From NCBI GenBank assembly GCA_020631395.1, contig JAHDHI010000035.1, forward strand, positions 1 to 45,716: DNA of 45,716 bases, given 5' to 3'. The notes beneath the pieces are model-generated. The model was given only the letters and a program-made list of their open reading frames with translations, was not told the DNA's origin and did not search any database. Shown here in pieces: positions 9,943 through 18,094 of the stretch (position 1 is its first letter; the number at the start of each line of letters is the position of its first letter). The stretch comes from Bizionia sp. GTDB lineage: Bacteria > Bacteroidota > Bacteroidia > Flavobacteriales > Flavobacteriaceae. The translations under genes were made by a program, and so were the position numbers.

Positions 9943-10854
9943 TTATTTATATAAATCTCCGTTCAAGTATTTTAATCCTGAATCACAAATAACGGTTACA
10001 ATTGTTTTTCCTTTTCCAATTATCTTTGCTCTTTGTATAGCTGCCCATACGTTAGAACCAGAAGTAACTCCTCCAAAAACGCCCTCTATTCTTGCCAACT
10101 TTCTCGCAGTTTCATAGGCATCTTCATCTTTTACTGAAATTATTTCATCAGCTAAATCCATTCTACATATCTCTGGAATAAACCCAGCTCCCATTCCCTC
10201 AAGTCTATGGGTTCCACTTGTATCTCCGCCTGACAATGTTCGCACATTATATGGTTCTATTGGAATACATCTAATTCCTCGTATTTCTTTTTTTAATACC
10301 TCCGCGTTTCCCGAAAAACAACCACCTGTTCCCACACCAGTAATAAACTCATCTATGTCCGTTCCTAAAACAGCCATTATTTCATTTGCCATCTTGTGAT
10401 AAGCATTGCGATTATCAATATTTTTAAATTGATCTGTATAAAACGTATTGGGTTGTAGTGCTATCTTTCTAACTTTTTTAATAGCATTATCTATGACTTT
10501 TGCTGTTATTTTTCCATTTTCACTTGGAACTAAGTCTAGCTTTGCACCAAAAGCCCTCATTGTTTGCAGTTTCTCTTCGGCAAATGCATCAGATGAAACA
10601 AAATGAGCCTTATAACCTTTTGCCGAACATATCATTGCCAAAGAACTACCAGTACTTCCACCTGTATAGTCAACTACTGTTCCGCCAGTTTTCAATTCTC
10701 CTCTTCTTTCAGCACCTTCAATCATAGAAAGAGCCATTCTGTCTTTCATACTACCGGTCGGATTTGCTCCTTCATATTTGACATAAACATCTGCACTATC
10801 AGAATCAGTAAGATGTTTTAACTTGATAAGAGGTGTGTTTCCTATTCCTTCCAT
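9943..10854 (-). CDS. Cysteine-synthase-family PLP-dependent enzyme
   Basis: A 303-residue protein of the fold-type II PLP family. It starts directly with the family's N-terminal GIGNTPLIKL. The PLP lysine is K37 in NPTGSMKDRM. The phosphate-binding glycine loop is GVGTGGCFSG, and the SDSGLKYL-like end is present as CDSGLKYLNGDLY. Cysteine synthases use O-acetylserine or O-phosphoserine. Here the usual substrate loop TSGNTG reads TGGSTG (residues 64-69), so the Asn is replaced by Ser and the acceptor or donor may differ. It has no cys-pathway neighbour. It sits in an AT-rich stretch with an inverted repeat upstream, in opposite orientation to the flanking mpl gene. Assignment to the family is firm; the reaction is not. 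Confidence 0.85.
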   Translation of the reverse strand: MEGIGNTPLIKLKHLTDSDSADVYVKYEGANPTGSMKDRMALSMIEGAERRGELKTGGTVVDYTGGSTGSSLAMICSAKGYKAHFVSSDAFAEEKLQTMRAFGAKLDLVPSENGKITAKVIDNAIKKVRKIALQPNTFYTDQFKNIDNRNAYHKMANEIMAVLGTDIDEFITGVGTGGCFSGNAEVLKKEIRGIRCIPIEPYNVRTLSGGDTSGTHRLEGMGAGFIPEICRMDLADEIISVKDEDAYETARKLARIEGVFGGVTSGSNVWAAIQRAKIIGKGKTIVTVICDSGLKYLNGDLYK

Positions 10855-10876
10855 TTTGATTTTGTTAAATTCTGAC

Positions 10877-10981
10877 TAACGTCAAATTTTGTTAACTTTT
10901 GTTTGAACTCCTTTGTTTATAAGGGTTTACCGCTTTTTTAACTCTATTTTTTTTTGAAAAAAGCCTTAAAATTTGACGTTA
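10877..10981. repeat. 14-bp perfect inverted repeat, attC-like
   Basis: TAACGTCAAATTTT (10877-10890) and its exact reverse complement AAAATTTGACGTTA (10968-10981) are separated by 77 bases. The ends read TAAC...GTTA, which resembles the outer arms of integron attC sites. The total size of 105 bases falls in the attC range. Canonical RYYYAAC/GTTRRRY is not fully met. It occupies the gene-free stretch 10855-11229, which otherwise holds only a terminator-like hairpin at 11037-11067 and a TGTATACAACGTTA motif near 11017-11031. Confidence 0.55.
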
Positions 10982-11036
10982 TCTCAAGAAATTAATAGAG
11001 TTTCTTTATATGGGAATTGTATACAACGTTAAATGT

Positions 11037-11067
11037 AAAAAAAAGCACTAGACTTTCATTTAGTCTA
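11037..11067 (-). terminator. Putative terminator for the minus-strand lipoprotein gene
   Basis: Arms TAGACT (11049-11054) and AGTCTA (11062-11067) form a hairpin with a seven-base loop. On the minus strand it is followed after GTGC by eight T residues. It lies about 160 bases past the stop of the small lipoprotein gene at 11230. The stem is short, so confidence is moderate. Confidence 0.45.
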
Positions 11068-11229
11068 AACTAAGCAATTTTTTTTGCATATTTTTTTAAA
11101 GCATTATTTATCATGCAATTACAAATGAATACTACGTCGTCTCGATTACAAGTTATTTCGCAAAGTATGGAAGTTCTTTGTGTATTTTTGTCAGAACCCG
11201 AGTGTATGTCAGTTACGTTTGAGTTAAAG

Positions 11230-11667
11230 TCAGTTAGTTTTCTCAGATTCAAAAAAACATTTAGAGTTTATTCTTCGGTTATTAAACGTGTTCCAAAATT
11301 CGTCATATCGAACATTCCAATTAATTTTATCATTTATTTTTTTAAATGTATAAGTGACACTATCTTTAGGATAGTAAAGCTCGAATCCATCTTTTCCACT
11401 GAAGCTTATTTTTGCTTTTGCCGAACCTCCCAGCTCTCCAAAATATATATGATAAAGCGTGTCGTTTTTAACCTCGAATTTTCTCCAATTTGAAATGTAT
11501 CCCATACTAGTTGCTGACCTCATTGAATCATTTTCAATGTACAACTCACCATAAAGTTCGTTGAGGCAACTGGAGTAATTTCCACTAAAATCTCTTTCGG
11601 ATTTACATCCAAGGTTAGTCAGAATGAAAATTAATAATATGTATTTTAAGTTTTTCAGGGGGTTTAT
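11230..11667 (-). CDS. Small lipoprotein without a canonical start codon
   Basis: The frame encodes a lipoprotein signal, (x)NPLKNLKYILLIFILTNLGC, with lipobox cysteine at position 21. About 124 residues follow, including NYSSCLNELYGELYIEND and FGELGGSAKAKISFSGKDGFELYY, and look like a small beta-rich lipocalin-like or lipoprotein domain. No ATG, GTG or TTG precedes the signal peptide in frame: the candidates are ATA at 11667 and CTG at 11658. The first usable start is a TTG at 11544, which would delete the export signal. The gene may have lost its start codon by one substitution (ATG to ATA), may use a rare start, or the base call may be wrong. I do not recognise the family. Confidence 0.6.
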   Translation of the reverse strand: MNPLKNLKYILLIFILTNLGCKSERDFSGNYSSCLNELYGELYIENDSMRSATSMGYISNWRKFEVKNDTLYHIYFGELGGSAKAKISFSGKDGFELYYPKDSVTYTFKKINDKINWNVRYDEFWNTFNNRRINSKCFFESEKTN

Positions 11668-11736
11668 ATCACCAGTTAAACGAAGTTAGTTGATTTTTTT
11701 TACAAAGTCAATAGAAGTATTGTAACGTTTTCAAGA

Positions 11737-13176
11737 ATGGGCATACCCATAAAGTACAACCATTCGCCTATGAGATTCAAAAGACGCTTTTACGATGCCA
11801 CAGTAAATTTTAAAGGAATTTCCAAACATCGAATAATGATGTCCATTCTTATAGGTCTAGGCACTGCATTTTCCATTTATGGCGGTTTTTACGTATTGAG
11901 GGAAACCTTTAGGGTAATGTCTTTGGGCTTTGGTTATCTTCCAATCATTGTTATTGAAACCAATAGGGACTTTTACAATCTGTTCTTTGCTTCATTGTCA
12001 TTGATATTGGGGAATTCCATAGCCATAGCTTTTTTGTTTAGTAGGCCACAATCAGTTTTTTCGAGAAGAAACATAAAAAGACATCGCATCATAAATGATC
12101 AAGTTGCATTGAATGGGGCTTTCATGTTTTGGTTTGGAAAAATAGGACTGATGTTTGGCATCATGTCCATCAACTTCTTGGACTTCCCTTATCTCTCTTA
12201 CCTTTATGTGCCTTTCATCTTGCTTGTCATGGTAATGTATCTAGAAACTTGGAAGACTCTAATTACAGTGCTGGGAAGAAGGAAATATAAATGGCTAGCC
12301 ATTCATTTTACAAGTCTAGCTATTCTTGCCTTTGGTTTGTCCAAGATTGACATTGTCGATTACAAGACAATAGATGAATCCTTTCAAAAAGAATATTCCA
12401 ACATAGAATTGCCAGTTGGTCTATTTTATGATAATGACAGAAGTTATTACAGGGGACAGGAAGTTAATTACACACTCACTTTGGATTCCAATGGAAATTT
12501 GCTCATTGTCAATGGGGAAGGAAAACAGATGGCTTTAAATCAACTAAGGGAAGATGTTCGAGAACATAGGAATACTTTAAGAGAAGACTTCGCATACGAA
12601 TTAACAGTTGTTCTTTCGGCAGACAAAGACATTGATTTAAGGCGTATAAAGGAATTTGAAGCGGAACTGTATGCCGTCAATCAGGTTAAAATAAGGTATT
12701 TGATTCATAACCCCAACACATTGAATCAACGCTTTGTGAGTAGAAGTTTTGGAAGAAGGTTACCTCCTTCCACATTGGATTTCAAGAAACCGACAGATGT
12801 TCCCTTGCCTCCACCACCTCCAGCACCATGGCCAGAATTTAAAGCGACATATAAGGATACGATAAGAGTGGATGTGAGTAGCAAAATCAAGTTTGATGAA
12901 GAATTTGTTACAGATGCCCAACTAGTTGCAAGATTTCAGAAACGCATCAATGAAGAAACGGGTTTTGAATACCGTTATTCAAAGAGTGCAACCTATCAAG
13001 ATTACATTACGGTACTTTCAGCTCACTTCAAAGCAGTACAAAACATTAGGCAAAGCAATGCATCCAAGGGGTTTGACATATCCAAGGATAGATACAGGTT
13101 CACAGAGGAACAAAAAAAGGAATTATGGGAATTAAAAGAGAAATACCCCATTTTGGCAATAGATAAAATAAATTGA
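11737..13176 (+). CDS. Membrane protein with five TM segments and an ExbD/TolR-like C-terminal domain
   Basis: A 479-residue protein; an alternative start is Met12 (MRFKRRFYD). Hydrophobic segments lie near residues 34-54, 80-101, 126-148, 152-169 and 186-202. A soluble part follows. Residues ~243-323 read like the ExbD periplasmic domain: a strand with LTLDSNGNLLIVNGEG, a helix, then VVLSADKDIDLRRIKEFEAEL and KIRYLI. ExbD/TolR proteins couple the proton gradient to TonB or Tol, but they have one TM helix and this protein has several. A proline-rich stretch (PLPPPPPAPWP, residues ~356-366) and a ~110-residue C-terminal region end the protein. No exbB or tonB lies nearby. Function unknown; the ExbD resemblance is my reading of the pattern. 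Confidence 0.65.
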   Translation: MGIPIKYNHSPMRFKRRFYDATVNFKGISKHRIMMSILIGLGTAFSIYGGFYVLRETFRVMSLGFGYLPIIVIETNRDFYNLFFASLSLILGNSIAIAFLFSRPQSVFSRRNIKRHRIINDQVALNGAFMFWFGKIGLMFGIMSINFLDFPYLSYLYVPFILLVMVMYLETWKTLITVLGRRKYKWLAIHFTSLAILAFGLSKIDIVDYKTIDESFQKEYSNIELPVGLFYDNDRSYYRGQEVNYTLTLDSNGNLLIVNGEGKQMALNQLREDVREHRNTLREDFAYELTVVLSADKDIDLRRIKEFEAELYAVNQVKIRYLIHNPNTLNQRFVSRSFGRRLPPSTLDFKKPTDVPLPPPPPAPWPEFKATYKDTIRVDVSSKIKFDEEFVTDAQLVARFQKRINEETGFEYRYSKSATYQDYITVLSAHFKAVQNIRQSNASKGFDISKDRYRFTEEQKKELWELKEKYPILAIDKIN

Positions 13177-13297
13177 ACCCACAATGTAATAAAGGAGATT
13201 TGCCAACGTTTGTATGCATAACTAAACCAAAACTCCCAATACCCATAGAAGCATAATTACGTTTTATTTCATTCATTTAATCAAAAAACCAACTTTT

Positions 13298-13949
13298 ATG
13301 AAACGTACTTATCTTATCATTATGTGCCATTGCATTTATTTTTTCTTGTTCCAACGACGATGACGGGAATTGTGAAACAGGAGGGACCCAAGCTAGCAAT
13401 TTCTATGCCTTGACAGTCGGTAACTCATGGGTGTACAAAAACTACATCTACAACACAAGTACCGAAGAATATGATTATTCTGGTGTAATAGACTCTGTGG
13501 AGGTTGTTGGCACTCAGGAAGCAAATGGCAATACCTATTTCGAGTTCAAGACGCTTACTTCAGGGAACGATGACAATAACCCGCTACTTAATGTCAATGG
13601 GGAACGTACAGAGTTGTTGAGGGATTCTTTGGGTTACCTAGTTTGGGAGACAGGAGCGATTAAATTCACAAACAATGATTTTTCCGAACGTCTTCTGAAT
13701 GAACAGGATTGGGGCAACACATATGAAACCTTGCAGCAAGGAACCAGTGAGTTTATTGTAGAGGCAGGAAACTTCACTAGTATAAATTCCCATCGCTATG
13801 CCAAAAGCAACCCAGATGGCACATTGCTTCCTGGGTTGGACAACATCTATTACTCGGATGGTGTAGGGTTTGTCTACGAAACCATATCATTTGTTTCTTC
13901 GAACATACCTAGGATTCAAAGGCGATTGGATTCTTACTCAGTACAATAG
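13298..13949 (+). CDS. Lipoprotein gene with an apparent frameshift in its signal peptide
   Basis: The ATG at 13298 opens MKRTYLII and then runs into a stop after 21 codons. The +1 frame, starting within the same bases, continues LCAIAFIFSCSNDDDG with a lipobox Cys codon at 13347-13349. It then stays open for ~200 residues to the stop at 13949. Joining both gives a normal flavobacterial lipoprotein with the acidic SNDDD export signal. One extra base around 13311-13325 explains the break. The mature part (NFYALTVGNSWVYKNYIYN..., ending SYSVQ) resembles secreted beta-rich proteins of unknown role. If the break is real, translation from the TTG at 13410 would yield a cytoplasmic fragment. It could be a pseudogene or a sequence error. 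Confidence 0.6.
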
Positions 13950-14093
13950 CCTCATAAGGGGTGAGAGCGATTTTTTCATTCTGGAAATCAATCTTTAAAG
14001 GATGTGGATTTGGCAAGGATATTGCAAATTTTAGTGATTAATAATAAATATTTATTATAAAATCATATATTTAGATATCCTTTTGCCCCTAAA

Positions 14094-16070
14094 ATGAACT
14101 ACTTAGAAACGCACTTAGCAATAGTCAAGCATCTTGTAGAGCATACTTTTAAGCACACCTACAAGAAAAGCAGTATAGAAGACATACTTTGGGATGTGGT
14201 TTCCAATTGTGTCAAACTTTTGGATCTGGAAGACTGCGTGATCTACCTTTTCGACAAAAAAAAGAACAGATTGGTTCAAAGAGTAGCATCAGGGCCGAAG
14301 ATCATAGATCCAGGGGTTATAGTGAACCCCATCTATTTGGAGATGGGAGAGGGGATAGTTGGTAGTGTAGGCCAATCCGGTATTGCCGAGATAGTAGGGG
14401 ATTGTACCAAAGATCCCAGATACATCGTGGATGACATATCCAGAAAGTCGGAAATAGCCGTACCCTTGATTTTTGAAGGAAACCTGATAGGCGTGATAGA
14501 TTCCGAGCATTCAAAAAAGTATTTTTTCAAACAAGAACACTTGGACATCTTAAAGAGTGTTTCGTCAATTTGTGCAATTAAAATAGCCGAAATGCAAGCC
14601 AATCAAAAAAATGAAGTTTTGGCTCGTTTTTTCAATGAGACGTCCCAACCCACTTTGAGAATAGATAAATTTGGATATGTCTTAAATAGGAATAGAGCAT
14701 CGGAAGAACTATTGAAGCAGTGGAATATTGCGGACAATAAGATATATGACCAAGCTATATTGGAATTTATTGTACTAGTCATAAAAAACAATGTTGAGGA
14801 TACCAAGGAGATAACATTGGGAAAGGAAACCTACAATTTGAGGTTCTATCCCATTTCCGACCGGGATTACGTAAATGTATACTCCAGCAACATCACAGCT
14901 TTGAAAAACGCCAAGATGGAAGCCGAAAAAGCAAATGAGATAAAGGATAAGTTCCTATCTGTTATAAGTCATGAGATAAGAACACCATTAAATGCGATCA
15001 TAGGAACATTGAATTTGCTCAAATCCGAAAGTCCAAACCCCAAGCAAATGGAGTATTTGAAAACGACGGATTATGCAAGCGATAAACTATTGACGTTGTT
15101 GAGCAATGTTTTGGATGTGGAAAAGATAAAAGCAAACAAACTTCAAGTAGAAAATGTACATTTTAACCTAAGGATACTACTAAACAACTTGAAGAACGCC
15201 TTTGCCTTCGATACGCATTCCCAAAACAACAATTTGGAGTTCGTTATTGATGACAACATCAATCAAAGCTTTTATGGAGACGAGACAAAGCTATACCAAG
15301 TTTTGATAAATTTGTTGAACAATGCCATAAAGTTCACAAAGAATGGGAATATATTTTTTAGGGCGAGCAAGGTAGAAGTCATAGAAGACATTTGCAAAAT
15401 GAAATTTGAGATCTCCGACACGGGAATAGGTATTCCCGAAGATAAGTTGGAAAGCATTTTCAACCCATTTCAGCAAGCGGAAAATTCCATCACAAGGCGA
15501 TTTGGAGGCACAGGTTTGGGGTTGTCCATAGCCAAGGACTTGGTTAAGATGCTTGGAGGGAATCTAAGCGTTAAAAGTGTGGAAGGACAAGGAACTACAT
15601 TCATAGTTTCGTTGAATTTGATCTTGAGCAAGAATGACACAAGTAGTGAAAGCTCCAAACCTTTTGATTTTGATCCAGAGACGCTGAAAGGAGTCAAGAT
15701 CCTCTTGGTGGATGACAATAAGATAAATCTCAAGATAGGGGGGCAGTTCTTGAAGAAATGGGGAGCAACGATCGTAATGGCAGAAAATGGGGCAGAGGCC
15801 ATAAATGTCTTTGAGAACAATGAACTGGATTTGATCCTAATGGATATACACATGCCTGTATGCAATGGGTATGAAGCTACCAAAAAAATTAGAGCAAGCA
15901 ACAAGTTGAATAACAACTTGCCAATTGTGGCCATCACTGCCGATATAACTAAACACAGTCAAACATTGGCCAAGGCAGTAGGCATGAACGCTATCATATC
16001 CAAGCCCTACAAGCCAAAAATGTTCATAGATCAGATAAGAAGTGTCTTGCTCAAGGCCGATAAGATTTAG
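14094..16070 (+). CDS. GAF-domain hybrid sensor histidine kinase with receiver domain
   Basis: A 658-residue soluble protein. It has a GAF sensor domain (residues ~20-165, including GEGIVGSVGQSG and AVPLIFEGNLIGVIDSEH), then a PAS-like linker. The HisKA domain carries H293 in SHEIRTP. The HATPase domain has N-box NLLNNAIKFT, G1 DTGIGIP and G2 GGTGLGLSIA. The C-terminal receiver has acidic residues VDDN and phospho-acceptor D584 in LMDIHMP, with the conserved lysine in SKPYKP. It has no membrane segment, so it should sense a cytoplasmic signal and pass phosphate inward to its own receiver. No separate response regulator with a DNA-binding domain lies next to it, so the output partner is elsewhere. 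A TATCCTTTTG sequence upstream is only a near match to the promoter consensus. Confidence 0.93.
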   Translation: MNYLETHLAIVKHLVEHTFKHTYKKSSIEDILWDVVSNCVKLLDLEDCVIYLFDKKKNRLVQRVASGPKIIDPGVIVNPIYLEMGEGIVGSVGQSGIAEIVGDCTKDPRYIVDDISRKSEIAVPLIFEGNLIGVIDSEHSKKYFFKQEHLDILKSVSSICAIKIAEMQANQKNEVLARFFNETSQPTLRIDKFGYVLNRNRASEELLKQWNIADNKIYDQAILEFIVLVIKNNVEDTKEITLGKETYNLRFYPISDRDYVNVYSSNITALKNAKMEAEKANEIKDKFLSVISHEIRTPLNAIIGTLNLLKSESPNPKQMEYLKTTDYASDKLLTLLSNVLDVEKIKANKLQVENVHFNLRILLNNLKNAFAFDTHSQNNNLEFVIDDNINQSFYGDETKLYQVLINLLNNAIKFTKNGNIFFRASKVEVIEDICKMKFEISDTGIGIPEDKLESIFNPFQQAENSITRRFGGTGLGLSIAKDLVKMLGGNLSVKSVEGQGTTFIVSLNLILSKNDTSSESSKPFDFDPETLKGVKILLVDDNKINLKIGGQFLKKWGATIVMAENGAEAINVFENNELDLILMDIHMPVCNGYEATKKIRASNKLNNNLPIVAITADITKHSQTLAKAVGMNAIISKPYKPKMFIDQIRSVLLKADKI

Positions 16071-16078
16071 CTCGTGTT

Positions 16079-16672
16079 TTAAATGATTTTATCTAAAAAA
16101 CTTTCTATGCTTTCTTGGTTGGCGCGAATCAATTCTACTTTCGCATTTGCGAAGTCACTAGGTTTTTTGTCTTGTGAAAGCTTGAACTTACCTTCCCAAT
16201 GTGTAATGGTAATTTGGAACCCTTTGACATAATCAATTAAGGCGTCCATTCTCGAATCGTCTATTCTTAGTTCGTACCGATGATCTGGACGCTCCAAAAA
16301 TTCAGTCATTTTCACGATTGTATGTTTAATGGCTTTTGCATCTTCAATGGCAGTTACCTTGCCTTTCAAGTGAACTTTAACGTAATTCCAAGTGGGCAAT
16401 TGCTTGGTGCCATATATGCTAGGGGAAATGTAGCATTGTGGTCCAGAAAACAATATGGTGACATCTTTGCCTTCTTTTAGCAATTCTGCTTGAGGGTTGA
16501 ATTTGTCTATATGTCCTATCAGGTTACCATCTTCATTGTAAATCAAAGGCAGATGCGTAATGATCGGTTCGTTGTCTTCAACCGATATAACTGTAGCCAA
16601 AGGGTAGTTTTCAATGACATCGATCATATGATCGATGTCATTGTCTTGATGGTGTTTTGGAGGATAATTCAT
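16079..16672 (-). CDS. PaiB-like FMN-binding protein
   Basis: A 197-residue product when read from the ATG at 16672 (MNYPPKHHQD), which is the family's usual N-terminus. A longer reading from an upstream ATG at 16714 would overlap the preceding gene. PaiB-family hallmarks are the Y-P-P-K-H-H start, PLATVIS, THLPL, GHIDKFNPQ, and the YISPSIYG...LPTWNYVKVHLKG segment. The family has the split-barrel FMN-binding fold. In Bacillus, PaiB acts as a negative regulator of protease and sporulation genes, but a role as a flavin-dependent enzyme is equally possible. It follows the DUF1569 gene on the same strand with 31 bases between, so the two probably form an operon. Confidence 0.88.
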   Translation of the reverse strand: MNYPPKHHQDNDIDHMIDVIENYPLATVISVEDNEPIITHLPLIYNEDGNLIGHIDKFNPQAELLKEGKDVTILFSGPQCYISPSIYGTKQLPTWNYVKVHLKGKVTAIEDAKAIKHTIVKMTEFLERPDHRYELRIDDSRMDALIDYVKGFQITITHWEGKFKLSQDKKPSDFANAKVELIRANQESIESFLDKII

Positions 16673-16703
16673 TTTATTTGACAATGGAGTTGAAAATTGA
16701 TTG

Positions 16704-17147
16704 TTAGGCTCCAAACTGTTTTAAATGGTGATCCAAATGCTTGTATTGCATTTGCCCCCATTGTAAGGCCGTAAATTCACCAAAGATGGGATGAGATTGC
16801 CAATCGGTTTTGTTTTTATGCTTGTGTAGTTCTTTGATGAGCTCTACCAGTTGTTCTTTTTCTTTTTTGAAACCCCTGTTGTCAAGAACTTTCAAAGGGG
16901 GAGCCGTCGGTAGGTTTTTTCGCCAAGGTTTGTCATTGTACAACGATTTTTTAAAAAAGGTTTTGATAATCCAATTGGGCTTCAAGTCGTAGTCCTTTTT
17001 CTGCATCATAATGTTTAAAGGGGCTTGACAATGATGTGCCATCTGTCCAATGGACATCTTTCCCCACAAAGGAGGCGTGTCTTCGTTCAAGTTCTCGATT
17101 CGTCTAAGTATCTCGTTTTGAGAGTCGTTGTTAAAAATGGATTGCAT
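16704..17147 (-). CDS. DUF1569 (DinB-like) protein
   Basis: A 147-residue protein from the ATG at 17147 (MQSIFNNDSQNEI); a TTG two codons earlier is less likely. The four-helix DinB/YfiT-like pattern is visible: GKMSIGQMAHHCQAPL near residues 29-44 and LQWGQMQYKHLDHHLKQFG at the C-terminus, both with histidines placed as in the metal-binding site of this superfamily. Related proteins include thiol-dependent transferases. The substrate here is unknown. It is the first gene of a probable two-gene operon with the PaiB-like gene. Confidence 0.82.
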   Translation of the reverse strand: MQSIFNNDSQNEILRRIENLNEDTPPLWGKMSIGQMAHHCQAPLNIMMQKKDYDLKPNWIIKTFFKKSLYNDKPWRKNLPTAPPLKVLDNRGFKKEKEQLVELIKELHKHKNKTDWQSHPIFGEFTALQWGQMQYKHLDHHLKQFGA

Positions 17148-17328
17148 AACCAATGATTAAATAATTGCTTCTGAAATTTACAATATATATCTTTAACGTA
17201 AGATATGGTGGCTTTAATTTTTTCTCCCAAAAACAGAGGCAAGATCGTAAAAATCAAGATTAAACAAATATATGTATTAATGTCACGCATTGGGCTCATG
17301 ATTTAATGACATTTTCTATATTTACTAA

Positions 17329-18027
17329 ATGCATAAAGAACTATCGTCATTTTCAATAAAAAACTGGTCGCAAGACGATCAACCACGAGAAAAATTACTA
17401 AACAAGGGTAAATCGGCTTTAAGCGATGCCGAATTGGTAGCCATTTTAATTGGATCAGGAAATAGAGAAGAAAGCGCAGTGGATTTGTGTAAACGCATAC
17501 TTGCCTCAACCAACAACAATTTGGGTGAATTGGGAAAGTTGCCCATCAAGCAACTAATGGCATTCAAAGGGATTGGAGAAGCCAAGGCCATTTCCATAGT
17601 GGCAGCTTTGGAATTAGGGAGAAGAAGGAGGGGAAGCGAAGCTTTGGACCGAAAAAAAATAACTTCTAGCAAATCGGTCTTCGAGTTGCTACAACCCATC
17701 ATAGGAGAACTGCCTCATGAGGAATTTTGGATAGTATACCTAAACAATTCGAACAAGGTCATCCAGAAAAACCAATTGAGCAAAGGGGGAATTACAGGCA
17801 CCTTGGTAGATGTGCGCCTAGCACTTAAAATAGCTTTGGAAGTTGGTGCGACAGGAATCGTATTGGCTCATAATCATCCTTCTGGCACTCTAAATCCCAG
17901 CAAGGCAGATAGAGAGCTTACTCGAAAACTCAAAATTGCTTCAGAAAGTTTGGACATAAAGGTATTGGATCACATAATAATTACAGAAAAAGCATACTTT
18001 AGTTTTGCAGACGAAGGCATCCTATGA
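17329..18027 (+). CDS. radC: RadC family JAB/MPN-domain protein
   Basis: A 232-residue protein with typical RadC layout. The N-terminal helix-hairpin-helix part has LLNKGKSALSDAELVAILIGSG and a hairpin at KGIGEAKA (residues ~80-87). The C-terminal JAB1/MPN+ metalloprotease-like domain keeps the zinc ligands H181 and H183 in HNHPSG, and D194. The name comes from an old link to radiation sensitivity that was later shown to be wrong; the biochemical role remains open. It is divergent from the DUF1569/PaiB-like pair. A TATATTTA sequence at 17317-17324 is a near-consensus -7 box. Confidence 0.95.
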   Translation: MHKELSSFSIKNWSQDDQPREKLLNKGKSALSDAELVAILIGSGNREESAVDLCKRILASTNNNLGELGKLPIKQLMAFKGIGEAKAISIVAALELGRRRRGSEALDRKKITSSKSVFELLQPIIGELPHEEFWIVYLNNSNKVIQKNQLSKGGITGTLVDVRLALKIALEVGATGIVLAHNHPSGTLNPSKADRELTRKLKIASESLDIKVLDHIIITEKAYFSFADEGIL

Positions 18028-18051
18028 AATTATTGGTCTTCATATATTTGT

Positions 18052-18059
18052 TATTTTTG
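18052..18059 (+). promoter_or_regulatory. Candidate -7 box for the five-gene envelope unit
   Basis: TATTTTTG fits TAnnTTTG and lies 35 bases before the ATG at 18095. A TTG at 18033-18035 could be the -33 element, at a spacing slightly shorter than usual. It is the only good box in the short gap after radC. Confidence 0.4.
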
Positions 18060-18094
18060 AAAAGAATTGAGATTGTTTATTGTCAATTGAATCT

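Noticed and set aside
11208-11236. GTCAGTTA repeated twice, 21 bases apart
   Set aside because: Only two short copies; no third unit or CRISPR-like array.
11070-11252. 60-codon minus-strand open frame after the small lipoprotein gene
   Set aside because: TTG start, overlaps the lipoprotein end, no recognisable features; the stretch looks noncoding.
15470-15937. 155-codon minus-strand open frame opposite the histidine kinase
   Set aside because: Covers the conserved HATPase and receiver motifs of the real gene on the other strand.
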